From Thiomicrorhabdus sp. zzn3 (GTDB taxonomy: Bacteria > Pseudomonadota > Gammaproteobacteria > Thiomicrospirales > Thiomicrospiraceae): a stretch of DNA of 64,000 nt. Location: NCBI RefSeq assembly GCF_029767755.1, contig NZ_JARUQS010000001.1, positions 186,001 through 250,000 on the forward strand, in the 5' to 3' direction. The position numbers and the translations under genes are program-made. The notes under the pieces are model-generated. The model worked only from the letters and a program-made list of their open reading frames with translations, did no database searches and had not been told where the DNA came from. This document shows positions 35,569 to 44,535 of the stretch, in pieces. Each line of letters starts with the position of its first letter. Position 1 is the stretch's first letter.

Positions 35569-37854
35569 ATGCACAGGGTTAAGTATATTCCGTGGTTGTG
35601 GGTGTTTGCCGTCACTTTATTGGGACTGGTATTTCACTATGGCTTTAATGAAGACGCTTTGGCCAATGTCACCTGGGTCATCGCTGCGCTCCCCATTTTG
35701 ATCTGGCTGGCTGTGGATATTGCCAAAAGTCTGCGTCGCGGTGATCTAGGGGTCGATTTAATTGCCGCCTTGGCCATCATAGGGGCTTTATTGCTTGATG
35801 AATCACTTGCCGCGGCGGTCATCGCCCTGATGTATGCCAGCGGGCAATCCCTTGAGCAGTATGCGGCGAACCGCGCTAAACGGGAATTGACGGCGCTGCT
35901 GACCCGGGCTCCCGATTTAGCAGAGCGCTATGCAAATGACGCTTTGGAAACCGTTCCCGTTGAAAAAGTCAAACCCAAAGACCGTTTGCTCATTAAAACC
36001 GGAGCTGTTTTGCCGGTTGATGGGTTTGTCAGCGGTACGAGCGCCATTCTTGATGAATCCTCATTGACAGGGGAGTCGCTTCCTGTCACGCGCAATCAGG
36101 GGGAGGCGGTCAGTAGCGGAACGTTAAATATAGGGCCTCCGTTTGATTTGGAGGTGGCTCACGATGTCAACAACAGTGCCTATGCAGGAATTATCCGTCT
36201 TGTTAAAGAAGCTCAAACCGGCAAGGCGCCGTTTACGCGCATGGCGGATCGTTACGCCTTATGGTTTATCCCTCTGACATTAATCGTTTCAGGTGCGACA
36301 TGGTTCTTTTCAGGCGATCCGGTTCGTGCCCTGGCCGTTTTGGTTGTCGCCACCCCTTGCCCTTTAATTTTAGCGGCGCCCATTGCCATTGTGTCCGGGA
36401 TATCGGCTTCTGCACGTAACGGGTTTTTGATTAAAAACGGCGCTACGCTTGAAGCCCTGGCGCAAACGCAACGCATCATTCTGGATAAAACCGGAACCAT
36501 CACGACAGGAAAACCGAGGTTGGTCAGCATTGAAGGTAATGGGCGTTACACCAGCGAAAAACTGTTGCAGTTCGCGGCTTCCCTAGAACAGACCTCTTTT
36601 CACGCGGTATCGAGTTCCATTGTCGAATCTGCCAAGCAGCGTAACCTATCTCTTACCATCCCCGATAATGTTGCAGAGACTCCGGGCAGTGGGCTCTGCG
36701 GAGAGATAGACAGCAAACAGGTGGTGGTAGGCCAGCCTCAGTGGGTGTTGCCTCAGGCACACGCCGGGGAATGGATCGATCCGCTGTTGAAGCAGGCGAG
36801 TAACGAGGGGCGCATGCTGGTGTTGATTGCGATTGATCAGCAAGTGGTCGGCGCGCTGGTGTTGCAGGACGAGGTGCGTACCGATACACCGCGCGCCCTG
36901 CGTAATCTGCGTATGGTGGGTATTCAAAGTTTATCGATGGCTAGCGGTGATCAGAAAGAAATTGCCGAAAGCATTGGGTTTGCTCTGGGAATGAACCAGG
37001 TTTACGGCAATTTGAAGCCGGAAGACAAGGTGGAAATTGTTCGCAAAGAGTCTCAGCAGGGCACGACTTTGATGGTGGGCGATGGCATTAATGACGCTCC
37101 TGCATTGGCAATTGCAGACATTGGCGTGGCGATGGGAGCGAGTGGGGCGAGTGCCAGTTCCGAAGCTGCTGATGCCGTGCTGCTTGTGGATCGAATTGAG
37201 ATTTTGGCAGATGGAGTGCGTATTGCTCGACGCAGCCATAATATTGCTAGACAGAGTGTCATCATCGGTATGGTGCTTTCGGTTGGAGCCATGCTGTTTG
37301 CTTCGTTGGGTTATTTAACGCCTTTAGAAGGGGCGGTGCTGCAAGAGGGCATCGATGTTTTAGTCATACTTAACGCTTTGAGGGCATTAAGGTTGCCGGA
37401 ATCACAGCCGAGCATTATTGGCGAGGAGCAAGAGAGAAAGTTACAAAAAGAACATGTTGATTTGCAGCCTGTTTTGGAAAATATTCGACAATTGGCAGAT
37501 CGTTTAGCGAGTCATGATGAGGTAAGAGGCGCTGAGTTGTCGGCGCTTGCAGAACTTCTAAAGCAAAAATTAATTCCCCATGAACAAGAGGATGAGCGTC
37601 AATTGCATCCACGCTTGGCGCAGCAAATGTCTGGCAGTGATCCTATGGCGATGCTGAGTCGTACGCATCAGGAAATTCTGTATCTGTGTCGAGGGTATCT
37701 TAATCAGTTAGCGGCTATTGAAAGCGGCGTCCCCGATAATACTCAACGACAATCCCTTGCCCGCACTTTGTACAGTCTGGGCGCGATTCTTGAATTGCAC
37801 TTTGCGCAGGAAAATGAGCTTTACAAACTGTTGGCAACAAAACGGATGGCTTAA
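35569..37854 (+). CDS. P1B-5-type metal-transporting ATPase with C-terminal hemerythrin domain
   Basis: About 761 residues. P-type ATPase landmarks are the actuator TGES motif in DESSLTGESLPV, the phosphorylation site LDKTGTIT (Asp306), and MVGDGINDAPALA. The membrane metal site is TPCP (262-265) rather than CPC or SPC, and there is no N-terminal heavy-metal domain. About residues 620-760 form a hemerythrin-like HHE domain with KEHVDLQP, IPHEQEDERQLHP, RTHQEILYL and LELHFAQENELY. TPCP plus hemerythrin defines subgroup P1B-5, reported to export nickel and iron (for example Nia of Sinorhizobium). It should efflux metal across the inner membrane, with the iron domain possibly sensing oxygen or metal. 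Confidence 0.92.
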   Translation: MHRVKYIPWLWVFAVTLLGLVFHYGFNEDALANVTWVIAALPILIWLAVDIAKSLRRGDLGVDLIAALAIIGALLLDESLAAAVIALMYASGQSLEQYAANRAKRELTALLTRAPDLAERYANDALETVPVEKVKPKDRLLIKTGAVLPVDGFVSGTSAILDESSLTGESLPVTRNQGEAVSSGTLNIGPPFDLEVAHDVNNSAYAGIIRLVKEAQTGKAPFTRMADRYALWFIPLTLIVSGATWFFSGDPVRALAVLVVATPCPLILAAPIAIVSGISASARNGFLIKNGATLEALAQTQRIILDKTGTITTGKPRLVSIEGNGRYTSEKLLQFAASLEQTSFHAVSSSIVESAKQRNLSLTIPDNVAETPGSGLCGEIDSKQVVVGQPQWVLPQAHAGEWIDPLLKQASNEGRMLVLIAIDQQVVGALVLQDEVRTDTPRALRNLRMVGIQSLSMASGDQKEIAESIGFALGMNQVYGNLKPEDKVEIVRKESQQGTTLMVGDGINDAPALAIADIGVAMGASGASASSEAADAVLLVDRIEILADGVRIARRSHNIARQSVIIGMVLSVGAMLFASLGYLTPLEGAVLQEGIDVLVILNALRALRLPESQPSIIGEEQERKLQKEHVDLQPVLENIRQLADRLASHDEVRGAELSALAELLKQKLIPHEQEDERQLHPRLAQQMSGSDPMAMLSRTHQEILYLCRGYLNQLAAIESGVPDNTQRQSLARTLYSLGAILELHFAQENELYKLLATKRMA

Positions 37855-37890
37855 CCGAATGCTTAGGGTCAGTACTGAATCGCATCCATA

Positions 37891-37922
37891 AAAAAAGCCC
37901 CTTCCTTTCGGAAGAGGCTTTT
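37891..37922. terminator. Bidirectional terminator between the P1B ATPase and nrdA
   Basis: AAAGCC-CTTCC and GGAAG-GGCTTT pair around TTTC, with one C/A mismatch. An A run precedes it and T residues follow, so it can serve the ATPase gene on the plus strand and, more strongly, nrdA on the minus strand. Confidence 0.82.
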
Positions 37923-37947
37923 AAGACTCGCTGAAAGAGCAGACCTG

Positions 37948-40215
37948 TTACAGCTTACAGGCACCGCCCGCGCAGCCGTCGTCTTCATGGGCATCATCGG
38001 CACCATCGCGCGTATTGTGATAGTAAAGCGTTTTAAGTCCCATTTTGTAGGCATAGAGCAGATCTTGCAGAATGACTTTAATCGGCACTTTTTCTTCTTC
38101 AAACTTCGCAGGGTCGTAGTTGGTATTGGCGGAAATCGCCTGATCCACGAATTTCTGCATAATTCCCACCAGCTGTAAGTAGCCGCGGTTGTTCGGAATC
38201 TGCCACAAGAGTTCGTAGTCGTTACGGTGCTCTTTAAAGCCTGGTACGACCTGCTTCAAAATTCCGTCCTTCGAGGCTTTTACGGAAACGTAACCACGAG
38301 GCGGTTCGATGCCGTTGGTGGAGTTGGTGATTTGCGATGAGGTTTCGCAAGGCATTAAAGCGGTTAACGTTGAGTTACGCAAGCCGTGTTCTTGAATCTC
38401 GGCACGCAGAGCTTCCCAATCCAAATGTAGAGGTTCGTCGCACACTTCATCCAGATCACGCTTGTAGGTGTCGATCGGCAAAATGCCTTGAGCGTAGGTG
38501 GTGTCCGCGAAATATTCGCATTTGCCGTACTCTTTCGCCAGCTTGTTGGAAGCTTTCAGCAGGTTGTACTGAATCGCTTCAAAGGTTTTATGGATCAAGC
38601 TGTTGGCCGAGCCGTCCGAATATTTGGTGTGGTTTTTCGCCAGGTAATAGGCCAGGTTGGTGACGCCTACACCAAGTGTGCGGCGGCCCATGCTGGCGTG
38701 TCGCGCGGCTTCTACTGGATAATCTTGATAGTCCAGCAGACTGTCGAGCGCACGCACGATCAGTTCGGATAATTGTTCCAGCTCTTCGAGGTTTTCCAGC
38801 GCACCCAAGTTAAAGGCGGATAGGGTACAAAGGGCAATTTCACCGTTTGGATCTTCCACAGAATTCAACGGCTTGGTCGGCAGAGCGATTTCCAAACAGA
38901 GGTTAGACTGATGCACCGGCGCTTTGTGCGGATCAAACGGACTGTGCGTATTACAGTGGTCTACGTTCTGGATATAAATACGTCCGGTCTGCGCACGTTC
39001 TTGGGCTACTTGGGTAAACAGATCCAGGGCTTTAACGCGCTTTTTACGGATGCTGTCGTCGGCCTCGTAAATTTTATACAGGCGTTCAAACTCTGCTTGA
39101 TCGGCGAAGAAGGCATCGTACAGGCCTGGTACATCAGATGGACTGAATAGGGTGATGTCACCGCCTTCAATCATACGCTGATACATGAGTTTATTGATCT
39201 GTACGCCGTAATCCAGGTGGCGGGCGCGGTTTTCTTCCACACCGCGGTTGTTTTTCAATACGACCAGGGATTCGACTTCCAAGTGCCAGATTGGGTAGAA
39301 CAAGGTCGCCGCACCACCACGGACACCACCCTGCGAGCAGGACTTAACCGCCGTTTGGAAGTGTTTGATAAATGGAATCATGCCTGTGTGGTAGGCTTCC
39401 CCCCCACGAATCTCACTGCCTAGAGCGCGGATGCGCCCGACGTTGACACCGATACCGGCACGTTGGGAAACGTATTTAACAATCGAAGATGAGGTGGCAT
39501 TGATGGAATCCAAGGAGTCTCCGCATTCGATCAATACGCACGAACTGAACTGACGCGTTGGTGTGCGCACGCCGGACATGATCGGAGTCGGCAGCGACAG
39601 CTTAAACAGGGATACGGCATCGTAAAATTCTTTGATGTATTGCAGTCGTGTCTCTTTAGGGTAGTGGGCAAACAGACACATTGGAATCAGAATGTAGATA
39701 AACTGTGGACTTTCGTAAATTTTGCCGGTCACGCGGTTTTGTACCAGATATTTCCCTTCTAGCTGCTTTACTGCCGCATAGCTGAAGTTCATATCACGCT
39801 CATGTTGAATATAGCTGTCCAGCTCATCAATTTCCTGTTTCGTATAATCCTCGAGAATCTGGCTGTCGTACAGGCGTGTGCGCACCATTTTGTTGAGGTG
39901 TTCAAACAGAGTAGGAGGCGTAAAACGATCAAACGCTTTTTTGCGTAGGTGGAAGATAGCCAAACGCGCCGCCAGGTGTTGGTAGTCGGGTGCGCTTTCC
40001 GAGATCAGATCGGCTGCGGATTTAACGATAGTCTCGTGGATATCTGAGGTCGTGATGCCATCGTAAAACTGAATATGAGAGCGCAGTTCCACTTCGGAAA
40101 CGGAAACATTCTCTAGGCCTTCAGCAGCCCAAGTAATCACACGGTGAATTTTTTCCAAATCAATCGGTTCTTTGGAACCGTTGCGTTTTGTGACCTGAAT
40201 GTTCTGGTTTGTCAT
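37948..40215 (-). CDS. nrdA: Ribonucleoside-diphosphate reductase class Ia, alpha subunit
   Basis: About 755 residues. An ATP-cone (VTKRNGSKEPIDLEKIHRV) at the N-terminus allows dATP feedback. The catalytic barrel has QFSSCVLIECGDSLDSI, NNRGVEENRARHLDYGVQ, NLCLEIALPT and LTALMPCETSSQITNSTNGIEP. The C-terminal GCAGGACKL carries the mobile redox cysteines that pass electrons from thioredoxin or glutaredoxin. The start is put at MTNQNIQVTKRNG, aligning with E. coli NrdA. It pairs with NrdB encoded at 25657-26790. Regulatory sites lie upstream. Confidence 0.95.
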   Translation of the reverse strand: MTNQNIQVTKRNGSKEPIDLEKIHRVITWAAEGLENVSVSEVELRSHIQFYDGITTSDIHETIVKSAADLISESAPDYQHLAARLAIFHLRKKAFDRFTPPTLFEHLNKMVRTRLYDSQILEDYTKQEIDELDSYIQHERDMNFSYAAVKQLEGKYLVQNRVTGKIYESPQFIYILIPMCLFAHYPKETRLQYIKEFYDAVSLFKLSLPTPIMSGVRTPTRQFSSCVLIECGDSLDSINATSSSIVKYVSQRAGIGVNVGRIRALGSEIRGGEAYHTGMIPFIKHFQTAVKSCSQGGVRGGAATLFYPIWHLEVESLVVLKNNRGVEENRARHLDYGVQINKLMYQRMIEGGDITLFSPSDVPGLYDAFFADQAEFERLYKIYEADDSIRKKRVKALDLFTQVAQERAQTGRIYIQNVDHCNTHSPFDPHKAPVHQSNLCLEIALPTKPLNSVEDPNGEIALCTLSAFNLGALENLEELEQLSELIVRALDSLLDYQDYPVEAARHASMGRRTLGVGVTNLAYYLAKNHTKYSDGSANSLIHKTFEAIQYNLLKASNKLAKEYGKCEYFADTTYAQGILPIDTYKRDLDEVCDEPLHLDWEALRAEIQEHGLRNSTLTALMPCETSSQITNSTNGIEPPRGYVSVKASKDGILKQVVPGFKEHRNDYELLWQIPNNRGYLQLVGIMQKFVDQAISANTNYDPAKFEEEKVPIKVILQDLLYAYKMGLKTLYYHNTRDGADDAHEDDGCAGGACKL

Positions 40216-40649
40216 GAGCGTTTTAAACCTGTGTATAAAAAATTGGCAAGAGTTTTTATTCAAAAAATGGTTTTTTTAGCAAATTCAGATTGTTAGGAAG
40301 CAAATACAAAATGAACTCTAAAATGCATGGATAATGCATTGTGTGTTGCTAAATATTTTCTACTAGATGTAGTAATAAATGTGAATTTCTATCGCAAAAT
40401 ATAGTGGATTTTTTTAACCCGCGCAATAGCGAAATTTTGTTGAAAAGCAGAGATGTTTTGGATAATTTCCTGTGGAAAAGTTGGTAAAGATACGGAAAAT
40501 CAATGTCTCAAAGCCTGTGGATAACTTTGTGAAATATTTTTTAAAAAAGAAAATAAATTTTTCTATTGATAGGTAAAAAAAACTATAGTAACGGCCGTGG
40601 TTTTTTTAGGTATTTTGGAACGAAAATTGCCAAAATATTGAGTGACTCT
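40216..40649 (-). promoter_or_regulatory. nrdA upstream region with DnaA-box and NrdR-box candidates
   Basis: A 434-base AT-rich region with no gene. TGTGGATAA at 40516-40524 is a perfect DnaA box (TTATCCACA on the minus strand), and TGTGGAAAA at 40471-40479 is a one-mismatch relative in the same orientation 45 bases away. Two sites, 40348-40361 (read on the minus strand) and 40392-40405, each match about 11 of 14 positions of the NrdR consensus ACACWATATWTWGT. DnaA and NrdR are known regulators of nrdAB in gammaproteobacteria. The NrdR pair spacing (44 bases centre to centre) is longer than usual. Confidence 0.5.
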
Positions 40650-41717
40650 TCATGCTGTTTGAATGCAGGATTTAAGTCTATTTTCAAAGGCAATGAAGTT
40701 GAATGAACTGTGTTCATCAATAAGAAGGTCGATGCGAGAATCTCTTCGGTAAGCAATGTAGTCCCGATGGGCCTGGTGATTCGCCCACTGAAACAGCATC
40801 CAGGGTTTCCCTGCTCTAAAGACCCCTTTTGCGCGTTTTATCCCGGCAAAATTTTTATCTTGACTGAAGTCTTCAAACAGCGACTGTAATTTTTTCCAAT
40901 CGAAAACGGTCTTGTCTGAGAAAAGATAACCCAAGGCATGGACACCAAGCTGATTTTGATATTTTCGGGTTATTTCAATTTCAAAGGAAACCGGGGTAAA
41001 TGGCAAAGTGTTGCCTCTATTCACTGATGCATGTCGGTGCGAATGATTTGATGAAGGCGAGTATGGCCTGTAATCCGCTTGTATGGGCTGAACTAAAAAA
41101 GGGTGGGTTGCATGATCCTGGTTAAGCCAGGATGGATCTATTTTGCTTTGTTGAGTTGTTAAAACCGCCTTTTTGGGTGGGTACAGCGTTTCGAAATACT
41201 GTTTTAGTTCGTCGATTTGGTTAGAGGGTGTTAAGTCTGCTTTATTAATAACGAGTACATCTGCCATGTTGAGCAGGTTCTGCAGGACGGTATAGCGTTT
41301 TAATTCGTCAGTGCTGATATTGGAGCCATCCAGTACAGTGAAGATGTTATGCAGATTGAGCTGTTTGGTCTGAGAAAGGGTGTTGAGGATGTCGACAATC
41401 ACGTCCGGCTCCCCTAGACCAGTGGGTTCAATGAGCAAGCGGTCAGGTGTGTGAGTAGAGAGAATGTGTTCGAGCGACTCTTTTAGTTCAGACTGCGCTG
41501 TACAGCAGATGCAGCCGCCCGGTATTTCCATGGTGTTAATATTGGAGGTTTCTGAGAGGATGGCGCCATCGATGCCGACGGCACCAAACTCATTCACCAA
41601 AAATGTCCAGTTCTCATTTTGCGGTTTGTGCTTGAGGAGGTTTTTAAGCAGAGTGGTTTTGCCTGATCCTAAAGGACCAGTAATTAAATTCACCGAAGTT
41701 TTGGATAACGCTGGCAT
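40650..41717 (-). CDS. CobW/COG0523-family GTP-binding metallochaperone
   Basis: 355 residues, G3E GTPase. Walker A is TGPLGSGKTTLL, the metal-binding CxCC motif is IPGGCICC, Walker B-like is LLIEPTGLGEPD, and the guanine motif is VINKADL. A histidine-containing loop (SSNHSHRHASVN) precedes the C-terminal CobW_C domain (residues about 230-350). Family members deliver zinc, cobalt or nickel to client proteins. The substrate is not evident from neighbours; the P1B-5 ATPase is 3 kb away and separately transcribed. The upstream GGDEF gene is ten bases away on the same strand. Confidence 0.88.
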   Translation of the reverse strand: MPALSKTSVNLITGPLGSGKTTLLKNLLKHKPQNENWTFLVNEFGAVGIDGAILSETSNINTMEIPGGCICCTAQSELKESLEHILSTHTPDRLLIEPTGLGEPDVIVDILNTLSQTKQLNLHNIFTVLDGSNISTDELKRYTVLQNLLNMADVLVINKADLTPSNQIDELKQYFETLYPPKKAVLTTQQSKIDPSWLNQDHATHPFLVQPIQADYRPYSPSSNHSHRHASVNRGNTLPFTPVSFEIEITRKYQNQLGVHALGYLFSDKTVFDWKKLQSLFEDFSQDKNFAGIKRAKGVFRAGKPWMLFQWANHQAHRDYIAYRRDSRIDLLIDEHSSFNFIAFENRLKSCIQTA

Positions 41718-41726
41718 GCTTGCGTG

Positions 41727-42791
41727 TTACAAGTCGGCTTCACCGCAAACCTGATTACGACCTTTGGTTTTAGCTTGATATAGGCACTGATCAGCACGCT
41801 TAATAAGCTGTTCAACATCCTCGCCCATCTGGTACATGGCGACACCCGACGAGACGCTGATTTGTAGTTTCTGGTTGTGACTTGTTTTAATGGTCAGCGA
41901 GCGGGACGCGATTTTGTGCCGCAGGTTATTGGCTAGCTGCATGGCACCATCATAATTGGTGTTAGGTAACAAAACGGCAAACTCTTCGCCGCCATAACGG
42001 GCAATGCTATCTTGTCCTTTGGTTTCTTGGCCTAATAGCTTTGCTATATAACGCAATACACTATCACCAATCAGGTGTCCGTAAGTGTCGTTTACGTTTT
42101 TAAAATGGTCGATATCCAGTAAGATGATGGCAAAGGTGGATTGTTGTTGTTGCGCTTCAACCGTCAGACTTTGAATAATCTCATTAAATCCACGGCGATT
42201 AGGAATATTAGTGAGTTCGTCCGTTTTTGCAATGGTCGTGGTACGTTCCAATTCTTCTTTAAGCAAGCGAATTTTATGTGCTGAATCCTTCACTTTTTTC
42301 TGAAGTTCTTGAGTGTCGGATAGGACTTGTTTAACGGTTGGAATAAACGCTTTTAAAACTTCTAGGGCTTGTTGCCCAGATTCTACTTCTTCAGCTTGGC
42401 CAATCTGACTATGAAGTTGATTATGCTTGTCAGCTGTTTTTATAATCCAGGCATCTAAATTGGTCAGCAGGTCGTTCAGCAGGTAATTGGCCTGTTCCGC
42501 CGGAATGCTTTTATAGAGCATTTGCGCAATCAGTTTCAAGAACAGCTCATCTGCTTTTTTATCGTCATATTCTCGAAGGCGAATCGCTTTATCCACTTCG
42601 TCTGTAAAGTAGGGATCTACTTGGTGTAGCCATTCATAGATCAGAGTGTAGTGGACAGGGTTTTTTTGCAGTTCGAATTCACTGATTTTTTGGCAGCAAA
42701 GTTCTGAGATATCTTGGGTACTAAGGTTTTTTTGTTTTTGAGTGTGGTTGGCGTAACGTTGGATAATTGAAAATTTAGGATTAGAGTTCAT
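41727..42791 (-). CDS. GGDEF-domain diguanylate cyclase
   Basis: About 354 residues. The N-terminal half is helical and lacks a recognisable sensor domain or membrane segments. The C-terminal GGDEF domain has DELTNIPNRRGFNE, LLDIDHFKNVNDTYGH and the active-site RYGGEEFAVLLPNT, so it should make c-di-GMP. No RxxD inhibitory site is evident five residues before GGEEF. The start is set at the ATG at 42791; an upstream TTG is in frame. It shares a strand with the CobW gene. Confidence 0.9.
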   Translation of the reverse strand: MNSNPKFSIIQRYANHTQKQKNLSTQDISELCCQKISEFELQKNPVHYTLIYEWLHQVDPYFTDEVDKAIRLREYDDKKADELFLKLIAQMLYKSIPAEQANYLLNDLLTNLDAWIIKTADKHNQLHSQIGQAEEVESGQQALEVLKAFIPTVKQVLSDTQELQKKVKDSAHKIRLLKEELERTTTIAKTDELTNIPNRRGFNEIIQSLTVEAQQQQSTFAIILLDIDHFKNVNDTYGHLIGDSVLRYIAKLLGQETKGQDSIARYGGEEFAVLLPNTNYDGAMQLANNLRHKIASRSLTIKTSHNQKLQISVSSGVAMYQMGEDVEQLIKRADQCLYQAKTKGRNQVCGEADL

Positions 42792-42982
42792 TGGGCCTGC
42801 CAGAATCAAAAAATAGTTTTTAATAATTTACCTTATCTCAGGTAGATTGGAAATGCATAAGCGTAATTTAAATTGCCGTGTTTTGATTACGCTGTTTCAT
42901 TTTTTTGTCATATTTCGGTCATGTTCCTGTTATCTAGGTTCAATACACTTACCCCGTTTTTAATCTATTTGAGGAAAGTGAA

Positions 42983-43543
42983 ATGAAAAAGATGTTGATT
43001 GCCTTATTGGCAGCCGGGATCATGAGTGGTTGTTCAACTGTTGAGGAAAAGCCTGCGCCTAAGGCTGACGCGGCTATGGCTCAATCTTTGAATAATGACG
43101 ATTTATATGTGGTTTATCACGATGGTCGTATGAATGTGTTTTATGATGCCGATTTGTATAAAGGTTTCATGCAGGTAGGCGAAACAGCTTTCCGTAAAAC
43201 ATTTATCGGTGCTGGGCCAAAAGGTGAAACGCTTGTGTATGGTCTAACTAAGGCGGACAAGAAAAAAACGTCAGGTATTCCTTCAATTGATATGATGGAA
43301 GGGCGTTTGGCTCCAGCTGAAGAGTTCTACGGCGAGATCATCGCCGATGGTCGGATTAACGTATTCAGCGATTGGAAAAACTTTCAAGCCTTTTTGGTGC
43401 ATGGAGAAGTGCCTTATCGTTTGACCGATATTGGCGCTGGTCCAAAAGGTGAGACGGTTGTTTACGCGTTGACTAAAGAAAACAAGAAGAAGCGTCCTGA
43501 AGGTTTGATCGCTAAGTTTAAAGCTTTTCATGGTATGAAATAG
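42983..43543 (+). CDS. Lipoprotein with two tandem repeats, unknown function
   Basis: 186 residues. A signal peptide ends in a lipobox MSGC with Cys17. The mature part consists of two homologous units of about 60-65 residues. Unit one runs from DDLYVVYHDGRMNVFYDA to FIGAGPKGETLVYGLTKADKKK; unit two from EEFYGEIIADGRINVFSDW to DIGAGPKGETVVYALTKENKKK. The shared DGR(M/I)NVF and GAGPKGET(L/V)VY blocks show internal duplication. I do not recognise a named family. GAGGAAAG precedes the start and a strong terminator follows, so it is monocistronic. Confidence 0.8.
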   Translation: MKKMLIALLAAGIMSGCSTVEEKPAPKADAAMAQSLNNDDLYVVYHDGRMNVFYDADLYKGFMQVGETAFRKTFIGAGPKGETLVYGLTKADKKKTSGIPSIDMMEGRLAPAEEFYGEIIADGRINVFSDWKNFQAFLVHGEVPYRLTDIGAGPKGETVVYALTKENKKKRPEGLIAKFKAFHGMK

Positions 43544-43571
43544 CCTTTCTTTACTCCTGGTTTGTGCAAAA

Positions 43572-43602
43572 TAAAAAAGGCCGGAAATTCCGGCCTTTTT
43601 TA
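43572..43602. terminator. Strong terminator after the repeat lipoprotein gene
   Basis: AAAAGGCCGGAA pairs with TTCCGGCCTTTT over twelve bases with a one-base to three-base loop, followed by TTATTTTTT. The A run on the left lets it work on the minus strand for the DUF2892 gene as well. Confidence 0.9.
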
Positions 43603-43633
43603 TTTTTTAATTCTCTTATATATATTATATGCA

Positions 43634-43831
43634 TTAACGTTTAACGTTTTCATGCAGTGGGCAGGTTTGAATACCAATTAAAGTATAAAGAGGGCACCAG
43701 CGCAACAGGCCTGTTACAAGCGGAATGATTCCTATGTAGCCCCAAAGTCCTATCGTATTGGTTGCCGCTGCAATGATTAAAACCAATCCAATAATAATGC
43801 GAATAATTCTATCTAATTGACCAACATTCAT
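43634..43831 (-). CDS. DUF2892-type small membrane protein
   Basis: 65 residues with two membrane segments (IIRIIIGLVLIIAAATNTIGLWGYIGIIPLV split into two). The start MNVGQLDRIIRIIIGL and the RWCPLYTLIGIQTCPL end match DUF2892, the membrane domain also found in YgaP fused to rhodanese. The pair of Cys-Pro motifs is conserved in the family. Role unknown; in YgaP the domain is linked to sulfur and thiocyanate handling. A CAGGCCTG copy lies within the gene (43706-43713). Confidence 0.85.
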   Translation of the reverse strand: MNVGQLDRIIRIIIGLVLIIAAATNTIGLWGYIGIIPLVTGLLRWCPLYTLIGIQTCPLHENVKR

Positions 43832-43965
43832 TATGCAACTCCTTGGTGTTCATATTTAAGTAAGAGCTTAGATTGCCAATATGGTCTCTTTATCGTGAGA
43901 GGGTGTCAACTTCAATTAGTTGTCTATAATATAAAAAATATCGATTATCAGTGATAAATAGTTAG

Positions 43966-44355
43966 GTGAAAGGTTTGGAGCAAGAAAATCACTCGTTACC
44001 GGAGAAATTGCCAGGGGAATGTTATTCAAATCGAATTCGTGCTCGGTTTTGGATCACAGGCGAGAAGCAAGGGTATGTCGGCATAGGCCGAATTGAACTG
44101 CTTGAGAAGATCAAACAGTTCGGTTCGATCAATAAGGCGGCTAAAGAGATGGGGATGTCGTACAAAAGAGCTTGGAAGCTGATTGAAGAGTTGAATCGGA
44201 TGTCTGATTCTCCGCTTGTCGTTAAGGCGCAAGGAGGGAAATCAGGGGGAGGAACCTTTCTTACGGAAGAGGGGGAGAGGTTGATCGAGCAATTCAGAAA
44301 GCTTGAACAAGAGTTGATTCAATTCCTCGAAAAGGCATCGAAAGAAATGGAGTGA
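43966..44355 (+). CDS. ModE-like winged-helix transcriptional regulator
   Basis: 129 residues starting at GTG. The single domain matches the N-terminal DNA-binding part of ModE: GRIELLEKIKQFGSINKAAKEMGMSYKRAWKLIEELN, then LVVKAQGGKSGGGTFLTEEGERLIEQF. It lacks the molybdate-binding TOBE domains, so effector sensing must differ from true ModE. A small palindrome TATCAGTGATA lies just upstream and could be its operator. The adjacent porin gene is a candidate target, but no molybdate genes are present. Confidence 0.85.
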   Translation: MKGLEQENHSLPEKLPGECYSNRIRARFWITGEKQGYVGIGRIELLEKIKQFGSINKAAKEMGMSYKRAWKLIEELNRMSDSPLVVKAQGGKSGGGTFLTEEGERLIEQFRKLEQELIQFLEKASKEME

Positions 44356-44535
44356 TGTTATGGTGCAAATGCACCAAAATATTAATAATGAAAAGTGTGG
44401 ATTAAGTGGGTTAAATTTTTATTACATGGTTTTAAAATTCTATGTGTTTGAAAAATAAGTTTTTTATGGTTTTTGGCATTTAGAGTGTTTTATCAGGATC
44501 GAGGTTTATGAATGAATCAAACTGGAGATAAACAC

